The notes under the pieces: generated by a model
Told to the model about the DNA's origin: nothing
What the model saw: only the letters and a program-made list of their open reading frames with translations
Database searches by the model: none
Shown: in pieces, positions 16,458-25,411 of the stretch
Numbering within the stretch: position 1 is the stretch's first letter
Layout: each line of letters starts with the position of its first letter
Made by a program: the position numbers and the translations under genes
NCBI GenBank assembly: GCA_903900845.1
Contig: CAIUOU010000188.1
Span: 1-51,674 of the forward strand
Source: an uncultured Opitutia bacterium
GTDB lineage: Bacteria; Verrucomicrobiota; Verrucomicrobiia; Opitutales; Opitutaceae
Direction of reading: 5' to 3'
DNA length: 51,674 nucleotides

Positions 16458-17284
16458 ACCAGCTGAGCCAGATAGGAGGTCTCCAGATGCGCGCGACGCG
16501 AGCTCGTCACCTCGGTCTTCTCTAGGACCATCCCATTTTCTAAGTGTAGGATCCGGGTCGACACGCGCCGGGCGAATGCAAGTTCGCCGGTCGCGATCAG
16601 GATCGCCGCTCCGCGGCGGCGCAGGCGCCGCACTGCCAACGCGAGGGCCGCGACTTCGCTGGCATCGAGATCCGTCGTAGGTTCATCCAGAAGCAACAGG
16701 GGTCGGTCCTCGAGGATCGCGAGGCTGAGCGCCAGCTTCCGGCGCAGCGATGGAGGGTAATGCCCGATCGGGCGACCGTGCCACTCTCGTCCCAGCCCGC
16801 CGAGCTCCAGCAGGCCGCGCAGCGCGTTCTCCGGGATGTTCCGGCCCAAGCGACGGCAGTGTCCTTTGGCCTTGGTCAGCCCGGTGACGTCGGCGGGAAT
16901 ATGAATCTTCGACGGCACAAAGGAAATGTAGCTCAACGCGATCCCGGGGTCGAAGGCCGGATTGAAACCCTCAATCGACATCAAGCCGGAAGCGTTGGGA
17001 TGCAGTCCGAGGAGACATTCGAGCACCGCGGTCTTCCCGGCATTGGCTGGACCGACCAGCGAGACGATTTCGCGGGGGGCAACCTGCAGATCGATCCGGT
17101 CCAGCACCCGCCGGCCGAGGCGGATGAGTGAGAGGGCTCGGGTGGAAAGGATGGCCGGATGCTGCCGGCGGCGTGGGCCCTCGGCGGTTGGCCTGAAGGA
17201 GGTGACGTTTTCCGCGACTCGGTTTGGACCGCGCTCAGGGGAACGGGTTGGAAGATGGAGTGAAGGGGGAGGATTTTTGGACAT
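16454..17284 (-). CDS. Orphan ABC transporter ATPase with degenerate motifs
   Basis: A 276-residue ATP-binding protein most like ABC-2/CcmA-type ATPases. Walker A is G-P-A-N-A-G-K-T (residues 78-85) and Walker B is L-L-L-L-D-E-P-T-T-D-L-D, both good. The signature that should be S-G-G-x-R reads Y-P-P-S-L-R-R-K, and the switch histidine after Walker B is replaced (I-A-T-G-E-L where T-H is expected). No permease gene is adjacent. The protein may be impaired, regulatory, or on its way to a pseudogene. The start is uncertain: ATG at 17282-17284 is used here, and an in-frame ATG at 17360-17362 would add 26 basic residues. The gene lies between the DUF2946-like gene and the cobW remnant. Confidence 0.7.
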   Translation of the reverse strand: MSKNPPPSLHLPTRSPERGPNRVAENVTSFRPTAEGPRRRQHPAILSTRALSLIRLGRRVLDRIDLQVAPREIVSLVGPANAGKTAVLECLLGLHPNASGLMSIEGFNPAFDPGIALSYISFVPSKIHIPADVTGLTKAKGHCRRLGRNIPENALRGLLELGGLGREWHGRPIGHYPPSLRRKLALSLAILEDRPLLLLDEPTTDLDASEVAALALAVRRLRRRGAAILIATGELAFARRVSTRILHLENGMVLEKTEVTSSRRAHLETSYLAQLV

Positions 17285-17387
17285 GGCGGTTCTGGCGGTG
17301 GACGAACGAGCGCGCCGGTTCCCGTGTCGGGAAGGAGCGCAACCAACGGGCTCGGCGCTCATGGCGCCGCCCGCGACATCGACCTAG

Positions 17388-17786
17388 TCAGACCGCCGGA
17401 GGGCCGCAGCCGGGCGGGAGAATAAACGCTGGCTCACGAGCCGCCCGGCCTTGAGGTAACGACAGGGTAGCGGTGACGCGCCGAGTCGCCACCTGCAGCA
17501 GCAGCGGAGCGGAGGCGAAGTCGGCTTTGCCCTGCGAGAGCTGCTTAACAATGCAAAGGTCCTCCTGTGCCTCGGGGCTCGGCACCGGCTTTCCATGGGA
17601 GTGCTTGCAACCAACGTGAGCGGACGAACCGGGGGCGGCGTTACCCGGCGGGTCATCGTGCGCATGCAACCAGGCATGCAGCGTGGGACTGGCGGCCGCG
17701 ACAGTCACCAGCGCCATGATCGCGGCCATCGCGATCGCCACGCCGCGGAGCAGCGGGGATAGGGTCGGCGGTGAAGGGCGGCGCAT
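17388..17786 (-). CDS. Small His-rich exported or membrane protein, DUF2946-like
   Basis: A 132-residue protein with one hydrophobic segment near the N-terminus (about residues 11-29). It is followed by A-W-L-H-A-H-D-D and later H-V-G-C-K-H-S-H-G-K, a cluster of His and Cys that could bind metal. The layout (leader, L-H-x-x-L-H-type His cluster, a single conserved Cys before a Q-G motif) resembles DUF2946 proteins, often found near metal-uptake genes; this is a weak family match. The ATG at 17784-17786 is preferred over a TTG seven codons upstream; neither has a clear ribosome-binding site. It is upstream of the ABC ATPase and cobW remnant on the same strand and divergent from addB. Confidence 0.6.
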   Translation of the reverse strand: MRRPSPPTLSPLLRGVAIAMAAIMALVTVAAASPTLHAWLHAHDDPPGNAAPGSSAHVGCKHSHGKPVPSPEAQEDLCIVKQLSQGKADFASAPLLLQVATRRVTATLSLPQGRAAREPAFILPPGCGPPAV

Positions 17787-17813
17787 GGTGGGGGAAATTT
17801 GAACCAAAAATTT

Positions 17814-17844
17814 CGGGAGTACCAGTGCGCCAGTGCTACTCCCG
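17814..17844. promoter_or_regulatory. Inverted repeat in the leader of the His-rich protein gene
   Basis: An 8-bp perfect inverted repeat CGGGAGTA / TACTCCCG (17814-17821 and 17837-17844) encloses two direct copies of CCAGTGC. It lies 28 bases upstream of the ATG of the His-rich protein gene. It could be an operator or a leader hairpin; the regulator is unknown. Confidence 0.35.
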
Positions 17845-17945
17845 CTGGTTTATTACGGGTCAGGTAGGTCGCAAGGAAGATGCTGGTGGAGGCATGATCC
17901 CCCTACGGCTTTCCTTTCCTCGTGCGATCATCCCCGACGTGGGTC

Positions 17946-17955
17946 GACAAATGTC
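17946..17955. promoter_or_regulatory. Possible CopY/BlaI-type operator core
   Basis: GACAAATGTC fits the core K-ACA-NN-TGT-M described for CopY copper repressors and is close to BlaI/MecI sites. It lies in the divergent gap, 27 bases before the addB ATG and 160 bases upstream of the His-rich protein gene. The core is short and would occur by chance roughly a few times in a window this size; no CopY/BlaI gene is nearby. Confidence 0.25.
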
Positions 17956-17981
17956 CCAGGTGCCCCTGTAGGATTCGCACC

Positions 17982-20810
17982 ATGTCCTCCCTTCGCGAGT
18001 CCTCGGCCTCCCCGGTTTCGGCCGGTCGTTCCGGCGCGGAAGAAGAGAGGGTGTTTCTTGGCTGGACGCGTCCGTGGTCCCTATTGTTCGCCGACTGGCT
18101 GGCGGCTGAACCGGAGAAACTGCGTCGCCGGCTGGTGGTGGTGCCGACGCGCGAGGCGGGCCGGCGGTTGCGGGAGTCGCTGCTGGCGAAGGTGGGCGGG
18201 GGCGGCACGGCCGCGATGCTCGGGCCACGGCTGGCCATGCCGGAGGATTTTTTCCGGCCGGCGGAGCTGCTACCCGAGTCCATCCGTTGGGCCGGGTGGC
18301 TGCAGGTGCTGGAGGAGGCCGATGACGCGGACGTCGCGACCGTTTTCCCGGGCGGAATTGGCGTTCGCGACCGCGAATGGCGGCTGGCTGTCGGGCGGCA
18401 GATCGAGGAGGCGCGCGACCAACTCGGCTCGGGCGGTTGGGATTTCGACGCGTTGGCGGAGATGGTGCCGGAGGAAACGCCGCGATGGCGGGAGCTTGCC
18501 GCGCTCGCGAAACGGGTCGCGGCGATCTGGCGCGAGTGGGGTTTTGCGGACGTCGTGGCGGAGCGTTGGCGTCTGGCGGCCGATCCCGTGCTGCCGCCGG
18601 GCGTGGATGAGATTGTCGTCGTGGGAGTACCTGATCCGGCCCCGTTGGGAGTGCTGAGCTGGCAGGCGCTGCGGCAAAGGGGCGTTCCGGTCACGGTGCT
18701 GATCGGTGCGCCCGGGGAGTTGCGCGCCGCGTTCGATGCCTGGGGACGTCCGGTGGCGGACCATTGGACCGAGCGCGCGCGGCACCGGCGTCCGGATGCT
18801 TTTCGGCTGGCGGTGGCGGCGGACGCCGCGGCTTTGGCGGGCGAGGTCGTTCGGTCCTGCGCGGGCAAGAGCAACCTGGCCGTGGCGGTTGCGGTCGGCG
18901 ACGCTCACTTCACGCCGGTGATCGAGCGGGCGTTCCGCGCCGCGGGCTGGCCCGCGTTCGACCCCGAGAAGGCGCCGGCGTCGCGCGACGGCTGGCCGGC
19001 ATGGTTCGACGCGGTGGCTGAATTTATCGTCCGTTCGGAGGACTTCGCGGCCTTGGCGCGCGTGGCACGGCATCCGGTCGCGTGGAGCGGACTGGGGGCA
19101 GACGCCGGTCCCGCGCGGCTCGTGCAGGCGCTCGATGAATTATTGCTCGATTCCCCGTCGGTCTCGACGACCGAGGCGTTGCGGACCCTGGCGGGAGCGG
19201 AGGACCCATGGCGGCGTTCGGCGGCTGAATTCTTCAACGCCCTCCAGACCCGGTTGGGCACGTTGGCTGGCGCGGAAGCGGAGAGTCTGGCCAAGCAAGT
19301 CCTCGGATTTTTTCCTTCGACCGAACTGGAGACCGCGAATCGCGCGCGGGGCGAAATGCGGGCGTGGGCTGCGTTGCGTCCGGCCGGATTTACCGCGCCG
19401 GAACTGCTGCGTTGGCTGGGGGCGGCATTGCAGGGGATTTCGCAGCGCCCCGCGGCCAACGACGGCGTGCTGCCGTTGCAGGGTTGGCTCGAACTGGCGC
19501 ATGACCCGGCGCCTGATGTTGTCGTGGCGGCGTTGCACGAAGGCGCGGTGCCGGAGGCGCCCTCGGGTTCGCCTTTGATCTCGGAGGCCGTCTGCGAGCG
19601 GCTCGGGCTGCGGGCGCGGCGCTCGCGCCTCGCTCGCGAGACGTTCCTGTTCGCGGCGCTCGTGGAAAGTCGGCGCGCCGGCGGCTCGGTTACGGTCGTG
19701 AACGCGCGCGTTGATCCCGCCGGCGATCCGTGCCGTCCGTCGCGGGTGCTCCTGCAGGTGGCCGACGACGATCTGCCGGCCGAGGTGCTGCGCCACGTTT
19801 CCGACCGCGACCTGATCCCGGCGCCGCCGACGCCCGCGACGTCGCGGGGCGGCTGGCGCCTGCGGCCGCCGGCCCAGCTTACGAAGGCCGAGCTCCAGCG
19901 CGTGAGCGCGTCCCGGCTGCGCGCGTACCTCGCGTGCCCGACGCGGTATTATTTCACCGACGTGCTCGGCTGGCGGGAGTTCGAGCCCGGCGACGGCGAA
20001 CTGCCGGCGACCGCCTTCGGGGATTTGATCCACGGGGTGCTGCGCGAATGGGGAGAGGACAAGGCGGCGCGGGACATCGCCGAGGTGGAGCCCTTGCGGG
20101 AAGACTGGCGGCGCCGCCTCGCGGCCGCGGTGGAGCGTCGTCTCGGCGCGGAGCCGCCGGCGTTGCTGCGCCTGCAGGCGTTGTCGGCGGAGGAAAGACT
20201 CGGTGCCCTCGCGGCGCGTCAAGTGGAGCAATTTCAACAAGGCTGGCGCGTCGAGGCGGTGGAGCTGGAAATCGAGGACGCCTTCTCGCTGGAGGGCGTG
20301 CCGGTGAAGGTCGTGATCGACCGCATCGACCGGCATCTCGATGGCCGCGTGCGTGTGGTGGATTACAAGACCGGTGCGGGGGACGAGAGTCCGGCGAAGG
20401 CGCACTTGCGCGCTTGGAGCGCGGAAAAGTGTCCGGCCGCGCTCGGGCCGCTGGTCGAGCACGGGCGCCTGAGCGGCGCGGGCTGGAGCAACGTGCAATT
20501 GCCGCTCTACGCGGAGGCGGTGCGGCGGGCGTGGTCGCTGGAAAGGACGCCTTCGGGCTGGTTCGCGTGGTTGCCGCCCGCGGTGGGTGACGCGGGATTC
20601 AAGGAGTTCGAGGGCATGGAGGAACTGATGCCGGCGGCGTTGGCGTGGGCTGGCGAGGCCGTGCGGCGGATCCTTGCCGGGGTCTTCTGGCCACCCGCTT
20701 CGGAGGTCGCGTACGACCGTTTCGCGGCGCTGGCGCCGGAAGGGTTGCAACGCGCGCTCGGGAGCGAGTGGGAAAAGCTGCTCGCGGGCGGAGGGGAGAG
20801 CGCGTCATGA
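17982..20810 (+). CDS. addB: AddB-like exonuclease subunit (PD-(D/E)XK nuclease)
   Basis: This 942-residue protein pairs with the AddA-like helicase that follows, so together they form a double-strand-break-processing helicase-nuclease of the AddAB type that prepares ends for RecA. The C-terminal nuclease is visible: a lead segment A-C-P-T-R-Y-Y-F near residue 650, F-G-D-L-I-H-G, then I-D-R-I-D and V-V-D-Y-K-T-G, the PD-(D/E)XK catalytic core. The N-terminal helicase-like half has lost a Walker A (no G-K-S/T near the start). The C-terminal cysteines that hold an iron-sulphur cluster in Bacillus AddB are missing. The ATG at 17982 follows the divergent intergenic region; its stop overlaps the addA start (ATGA). 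Confidence 0.85.
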   Translation: MSSLRESSASPVSAGRSGAEEERVFLGWTRPWSLLFADWLAAEPEKLRRRLVVVPTREAGRRLRESLLAKVGGGGTAAMLGPRLAMPEDFFRPAELLPESIRWAGWLQVLEEADDADVATVFPGGIGVRDREWRLAVGRQIEEARDQLGSGGWDFDALAEMVPEETPRWRELAALAKRVAAIWREWGFADVVAERWRLAADPVLPPGVDEIVVVGVPDPAPLGVLSWQALRQRGVPVTVLIGAPGELRAAFDAWGRPVADHWTERARHRRPDAFRLAVAADAAALAGEVVRSCAGKSNLAVAVAVGDAHFTPVIERAFRAAGWPAFDPEKAPASRDGWPAWFDAVAEFIVRSEDFAALARVARHPVAWSGLGADAGPARLVQALDELLLDSPSVSTTEALRTLAGAEDPWRRSAAEFFNALQTRLGTLAGAEAESLAKQVLGFFPSTELETANRARGEMRAWAALRPAGFTAPELLRWLGAALQGISQRPAANDGVLPLQGWLELAHDPAPDVVVAALHEGAVPEAPSGSPLISEAVCERLGLRARRSRLARETFLFAALVESRRAGGSVTVVNARVDPAGDPCRPSRVLLQVADDDLPAEVLRHVSDRDLIPAPPTPATSRGGWRLRPPAQLTKAELQRVSASRLRAYLACPTRYYFTDVLGWREFEPGDGELPATAFGDLIHGVLREWGEDKAARDIAEVEPLREDWRRRLAAAVERRLGAEPPALLRLQALSAEERLGALAARQVEQFQQGWRVEAVELEIEDAFSLEGVPVKVVIDRIDRHLDGRVRVVDYKTGAGDESPAKAHLRAWSAEKCPAALGPLVEHGRLSGAGWSNVQLPLYAEAVRRAWSLERTPSGWFAWLPPAVGDAGFKEFEGMEELMPAALAWAGEAVRRILAGVFWPPASEVAYDRFAALAPEGLQRALGSEWEKLLAGGGESAS

Positions 20811-23800
20811 GCGCATTGCAGCACACGATCATCCGCGCCTCGGCGGGCACGGGCAAAACCTACCAGCTCGCGCATCGCTTTCTGGCGCTGCTGCTGCTCC
20901 AGCGCGCCGCGCGGGCCGTCGCGCCGGAACGCATCGTCGCGACGACGTTCACGCGCAAGGGCGCCGGCGAGTTCACGGAGCGCATTCTGGAACGGCTGGC
21001 GGCGGCCTCGGCGGACGCGGGCGAGCACGGGAAGCTGTCCGAATCCCTGACGACCCTGCTCGAGGGCGATGCGGCGGCTGGCGTCGCGGGTCTGCTACCC
21101 GGGGCGGGCACGGACGTTTCGGCGGCGGCGTTGCGGGAGACGCTGGTCGCGGTGGTCGGGCGTCTCGACCGGCTGGCGCTCGGTACCATCGACTCGCTCA
21201 TGGCGCGCGCGGTGCAGACGCTCGAATTCGAGCTCGGACTCGGCGGCTGCGAGATCCTTGACGAGCCCGCGGCCGAGCGGGAACGCGAGCGATTGCTCGG
21301 GGAGGTTTTCGCTCGGGTCGAGCCGGAGGAGCTAGGGGCGTTCCACCAGGCGATCAAACGCGCCTCGCTGAAGTCGGCGGCGAGCTGGCGCGACGAGTTG
21401 CGGAAGTTCGTCGAGCGCGGACACCGGCTGCTCGACGTGCTGCCCGACGCGGCGGCGTGGGGCGCGGGCGCGGCCGGAGGCGGAGCCGATGATGAGTGGC
21501 GGCCCGCCGCCGAGACGTTGCGCCGGGAGGTCGAAGCGGCGGATCTCTCCTCCACGCTGGTGACCAACGGGCTGGTTAAGGCCCTGAATTGGATCGCGGC
21601 GCGGCGTCCCGGCACGGCCGGTGATGATCCGCCGTCATGGCTGGAGGTGGAGGGAAAACTCCGCCCGCTCCGCGATGCCTGGCCGGAGACGTGGGAGTGC
21701 TGGCCGAGATCGAACTCGAAGACGCCCTGTCTGGTCCCGCCGTCGATCATGGCCCCGCTGGGGCGGATTCTCACCGCGTGGCTGGCGGCCGAGCAGGCGG
21801 AGCTGTGCGAACGCACCGCTGCGCTCCACGCGGTGCTGTCGCGCTACGACGAGGCTTACGATCGCCTCGCGCGGCGACGCGGGCGGCTGGCGTTCGCTGA
21901 TCTGGCGCGGTTGCTCGATCCCGGGCGCGGAGGAGCGTTCGGTTCGGAACAGGCGCTGCAGGCGCTCGCGTTCCGCTGGCACCAGAGTTTCGACCACTGG
22001 CTCGTGGATGAATTCCAGGACACCAGCCGCGAGCAATGGCGGGTGCTCGAGCCGTGGCTCGACGAGGCGCTGCAGGACGACTCCGGCGTGAAATCGGTGT
22101 TCGTCGTTGGAGACACCAAACAATCGATCTACGGCTGGCGGGGCGGCGAACCGCGGCTCTTCGATGATCTCGATTCGAATTACCCGGGTCGATTCGCGGT
22201 GCAGGAGCTCGCGGAGTCGTGGCGGTCACGTCCCGCGGTGCTGGAACTGGTGAACGCGGTGTGCTCGCCCGAGCGGAATCCGCGGCTGCGCGCGCCGGAG
22301 GCCCTGCGCGCGGCGGCGCTGGCCCGCTGGCGTTTCCAGGAGCATGTCTCGGCGGAAAAATTGCGGGAGCGGCCCGGTTACACGGCGGTGTTGCTGGCGC
22401 GCGATCCGGATCCGGAAGAGACCGCGGTGGCGACTGGTGACGCGGAGGAGGGCGAGCGCATGGCGGGCCAGGCGGCGGCGATCCGCGACGCGCTGGAACG
22501 GATCCGTCCGCTGGAGCGCGGTCTGTCGTGCGCGATCCTGGTGCGGCGCGGAGCGAACGCGCAGGCGGTGGCGGCGTGGCTGCGCACGCACGGCGTGACG
22601 CAGGTCATGGTCGAGGGCGATTGCGCGCTGGCGGAGCAGTCACCGGTCGTGGCGGCGATCGCGGACGTGTTACGTTGGCTGCTTTCGCCCGGACATCGGT
22701 TCGGGATCGGGCACGCGGCTCTCACACCTCTCGGGGAGTTGTTGCGCGAACCGCTGGCGGGGCAGGGTGAAGCCACCGACTCGGCCTTGTGGCGCCACTG
22801 GACCGAGCGCGTCGCGACGCAGGGAGCCGCCGCGGTGACTTCCGGCTGGTGTGCGCGCCTCGCGGCGGGAGAACCCGACGCCCACGTGCGTTTCTGCCTC
22901 GGGCATCTGGATGAACTGGCGCGAGGCGCGGGACGCGGGTTGGAACTGGCCGAGTGGCTCGAGGCGGTGCGGCGCCTCACGGTGCGCGAGACGGCGGCGC
23001 GCGGGACGATCCACGTCATGACGATCCACAAGGCGAAGGGCCTCGGCTTCGACGTGGTGTTCCTGCCGGACCTCGATCTCGGGGCGGGCTCACCGTCGTC
23101 GTTCCTGATGCTGCGCGACGCCGAAGGGCGGCCGGCCGGGTGCGTCGCGCACCCGCCGAAGTGGCTCCGCGGCTGGCTGCCGGATCTGGAAAAAGCGGCG
23201 GAGGCCGAGGAGGCGGTGCGTCAGCACGAGGCGTTGTGCGTGCTCTATGTGGCGCTGACGCGCGCGAAGGAGGCGACGTTCGTGATCATGCGTGAGACGA
23301 CGCGTGGGCGGAAGGCCGATGCGCGTGACTGGGTGCTCGACGGATTGGGGGTCACGCCCGAGCGGCCGGAGGAGGCACGTGCCGACGGGCCTTGGGGTGC
23401 CTCGGTACTGGCCTGGGAGAGAGGGGCGCGCGATTTTGCGGAAGGTTTGGAACGCGAGGTTGGGGCGTCGCCAGGCGCGACCGCGCCGACGCTGCGGCCC
23501 GCGGAACCGAGACGCCGGCGGATGCGGCCCTCCGACGCCGGCCATTCGTCGGGTCCGCGGTCGACGGTGCCGGTGGCGGCGATCGCGGCCGCTACCGACT
23601 ACGGTACGGCGGTGCACAAGGTGTTCGAGCAGGTGGAATGGTGGCGCGAGGCATTGCCGCTGAGCGGCCTCGAGGCCGCCGTGGCCGATGTGCGCGCGTG
23701 CCTCGGGGTGCCGGAGGTTGCGGTGTTGTTCCGCGCGGAAAGTCCGCACGACGAGGCGCTGCGGGAATTGCCGATCGAGTTCACGGACTCGGGCGAGTGG

Positions 23801-24037
23801 TGGAGCGGCGTGATCGACCGCCTGGTGCTGCGTCGCGAAGAATCCGGCGCGGTGCGCGAGGCGCTGATCATCGACTTCAAGACCGACCAGGTGGAAACGG
23901 CGGAGGCATTGCGCGAGCGCCACGCCGGCCAACTCGCCGCCTACCGCCGCGCCGTCGCGACCGCGCTGAAGCTCGCCTCGGGGAAAATCCGGACGGTCCT
24001 TGTGAGCACCCGGCTGCGGTGCGTGGTGACGGTCTGA
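20807..24037 (+). CDS. addA: AddA-like UvrD-family helicase-nuclease
   Basis: A 1076-residue superfamily 1A helicase with C-terminal nuclease. Walker A is A-S-A-G-T-G-K-T (residues 11-18). Other motifs follow in order: T-T-F-T-R-K-G-A, W-L-V-D-E-F-Q-D-T (Walker B), G-D-T-K-Q-S-I-Y-G-W-R-G-G, T-I-H-K-A-K-G-L-G-F-D-V-V and Y-V-A-L-T-R-A-K. The C-terminal nuclease shows G-T-A-V-H-K-V-F and then G-V-I-D-R-L with I-I-D-F-K-T-D-Q, an intact PD-(D/E)XK centre. Thus both subunits appear to carry nuclease sites, as in AddAB rather than RecBCD. The ATG overlaps the addB stop by four bases, giving strict translational coupling. An upstream in-frame extension lies wholly inside addB and is not used. Confidence 0.92.
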   Translation: MSALQHTIIRASAGTGKTYQLAHRFLALLLLQRAARAVAPERIVATTFTRKGAGEFTERILERLAAASADAGEHGKLSESLTTLLEGDAAAGVAGLLPGAGTDVSAAALRETLVAVVGRLDRLALGTIDSLMARAVQTLEFELGLGGCEILDEPAAERERERLLGEVFARVEPEELGAFHQAIKRASLKSAASWRDELRKFVERGHRLLDVLPDAAAWGAGAAGGGADDEWRPAAETLRREVEAADLSSTLVTNGLVKALNWIAARRPGTAGDDPPSWLEVEGKLRPLRDAWPETWECWPRSNSKTPCLVPPSIMAPLGRILTAWLAAEQAELCERTAALHAVLSRYDEAYDRLARRRGRLAFADLARLLDPGRGGAFGSEQALQALAFRWHQSFDHWLVDEFQDTSREQWRVLEPWLDEALQDDSGVKSVFVVGDTKQSIYGWRGGEPRLFDDLDSNYPGRFAVQELAESWRSRPAVLELVNAVCSPERNPRLRAPEALRAAALARWRFQEHVSAEKLRERPGYTAVLLARDPDPEETAVATGDAEEGERMAGQAAAIRDALERIRPLERGLSCAILVRRGANAQAVAAWLRTHGVTQVMVEGDCALAEQSPVVAAIADVLRWLLSPGHRFGIGHAALTPLGELLREPLAGQGEATDSALWRHWTERVATQGAAAVTSGWCARLAAGEPDAHVRFCLGHLDELARGAGRGLELAEWLEAVRRLTVRETAARGTIHVMTIHKAKGLGFDVVFLPDLDLGAGSPSSFLMLRDAEGRPAGCVAHPPKWLRGWLPDLEKAAEAEEAVRQHEALCVLYVALTRAKEATFVIMRETTRGRKADARDWVLDGLGVTPERPEEARADGPWGASVLAWERGARDFAEGLEREVGASPGATAPTLRPAEPRRRRMRPSDAGHSSGPRSTVPVAAIAAATDYGTAVHKVFEQVEWWREALPLSGLEAAVADVRACLGVPEVAVLFRAESPHDEALRELPIEFTDSGEWWSGVIDRLVLRREESGAVREALIIDFKTDQVETAEALRERHAGQLAAYRRAVATALKLASGKIRTVLVSTRLRCVVTV

Positions 24038-24499
24038 ACACAGCCCGGAGGAGGAAGGCCAAATCCCGGGACACGTAGGCTCGGGAGAGGTATGGGGGGA
24101 AAGCAGGAAAGCGGGAAGCGAGTCGGGTGGGGCGGGAAATCAGAAAGTCAGGCCGTCGGCCGGGGGCGGATTACCGTGTGCTCATCGGATATTGTCGCAG
24201 CGCAGCTATCCTCCTCCTTGCCCTGCGGCCGGACTCGGTCCTCTCGCGGCTTTCACCAGCGCACGTCTCAAGGGGGATACGGCGCGCTTGCTACTCCGCG
24301 TTTGCGGGTTTCGCCCTGCCCCCATGCGGTACCAACGCGACTTTTTTTCCCACTTTAGTAGATCACTCAAACATCTGACACCCTGACCCCATGCAGAGGC
24401 TACCCCGCCACTGGCGCTCCCATGCCCTGCGCTTCGCTCTTGGATCTTGGTCCGGGTAACTCCTGCCCTGCGGGACCAGCTTGCAGCGCGCGGATCGGC
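24038..24499. other. 462-base intergenic region, no gene recognised
   Basis: Between addA and the converging AlkC-like gene there is no convincing coding sequence; three overlapping short frames exist but none has a good start or recognisable product. It contains a T-run at 24342-24348 and a single CCCTGACCCCAT motif (24381-24392) matching the arm of the hairpin near 25600. It may hold decayed mobile or coding DNA. Confidence 0.5.
24381..24392. repeat. CCCTGACCCCAT motif, isolated arm copy
   Basis: Identical over 12 bases to the right arm of the inverted repeat at 25570-25644, in the same orientation. It and that hairpin flank the AlkC-like gene. Confidence 0.45.
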
Positions 24500-25411
24500 T
24501 CAGTCCCGTGGCTTCGCGCGGGAGGGCGCGGCCAACCGCCGCAGTTGCAGCGCCGCCTTAACCCCTTGCTTCGCCGGATGCCGGACCGCGTGACGGATGA
24601 GCCACTTGCGTTCCTCCGACGCCCCGGCGACCCACCGGGCGCAAACCTCGAACGCCAAACCGGGATGATCCTTCGCAATGTCCCCCACGTGATTCGCTAC
24701 GCTCCGGCGCACGTAAAGATCAGGGTCGTCCTTCAGCGCCTCGAGCAACGGCAGAGAGGGTCGTGGGTCGATGACAAAGGCTGGGATGCGTTCCGCCCAA
24801 GGCAGACGCGGTCGCGACCCTTCCGAGCACAGGCGGCGCACGTGGGGGTCGGGATCCCGCGTCCACTGCATCAGCCGGGAGAGCGTACGCTGCAGCTCCT
24901 GCCGCAGGAACACCCGGAGGGAGAATTCCGCGGTGAACCGCCGCGTGAGCTCATACTGCGCGTGCATCGAGGCCTCGAACGGATCGCGGCCGCCGTTGCC
25001 CGCCGGATCTAGGCCGTAGGCGGCGACGAAGCTGACGTGCGGGAGGTAAAAGAAGACCCCGAGGCCCAACCCCTCCGTCCGGGAGTGAGGCGGGGTGAGC
25101 GAGCGGAGAATCACGTCGAGGGCCTCCTCATAGCGGTCCGGAAGGTGGGCGCGCATCGCGCGGGCGAGATGGCGTCCGCGCTGGAGGATCGCGAGCTGGC
25201 CGAGCCCCGCGCGGGCGGCGCGGCAAAAGGCGGCGCGATCGAACCGCGGGTACGCGAGCGCGAGGTTATGCGCCAGGCACTCGACGGCCTCGGCGTCGAG
25301 GAGCGCGGCGAGCGAGCTCCCCTTGGCGATCGCGCGCGGGGCGGCGGGGAGACGGGGCTGCGGGACGGGTGGGGGCACGGCGTCGCCTGGAGGAAGTAGG
25401 TCGGGAATCAA
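24500..25411 (-). CDS. DNA alkylation repair protein, AlkC-like HEAT-repeat family
   Basis: A protein of about 303 residues built of short helical repeats, matching the AlkC/COG4335 alkylation-repair family. Members remove 3-methyladenine-type lesions with a HEAT-like DNA-binding shell. Family features are F-S-L-R-V-F-L-R-Q-E near residue 165, then W-T-R-D-P-D-P-H-V-R-R-L-C-S-E-G-S-R-P-R-L-P-W near 185-205, and D-P-D-L-Y-V-R-R-S-V-A-N-H-V-G-D-I-A-K near 232-250. The start is unsure: a TTG at 25409-25411 is given; a GTG at 25376-25378 is an alternative, as no ATG is placed well. It is converging with addA and flanked by GACCCCAT repeats, which could mean mobility. Confidence 0.8.
   Translation of the reverse strand: MIPDLLPPGDAVPPPVPQPRLPAAPRAIAKGSSLAALLDAEAVECLAHNLALAYPRFDRAAFCRAARAGLGQLAILQRGRHLARAMRAHLPDRYEEALDVILRSLTPPHSRTEGLGLGVFFYLPHVSFVAAYGLDPAGNGGRDPFEASMHAQYELTRRFTAEFSLRVFLRQELQRTLSRLMQWTRDPDPHVRRLCSEGSRPRLPWAERIPAFVIDPRPSLPLLEALKDDPDLYVRRSVANHVGDIAKDHPGLAFEVCARWVAGASEERKWLIRHAVRHPAKQGVKAALQLRRLAAPSRAKPRD

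Noticed and set aside
17808-17990. Cobalamin riboswitch upstream of the His-rich protein gene (GGTGCGAATCC on the minus strand)
   Set aside because: Only one short box resembles the riboswitch; the GCCACTG B12 box and the overall order are missing.
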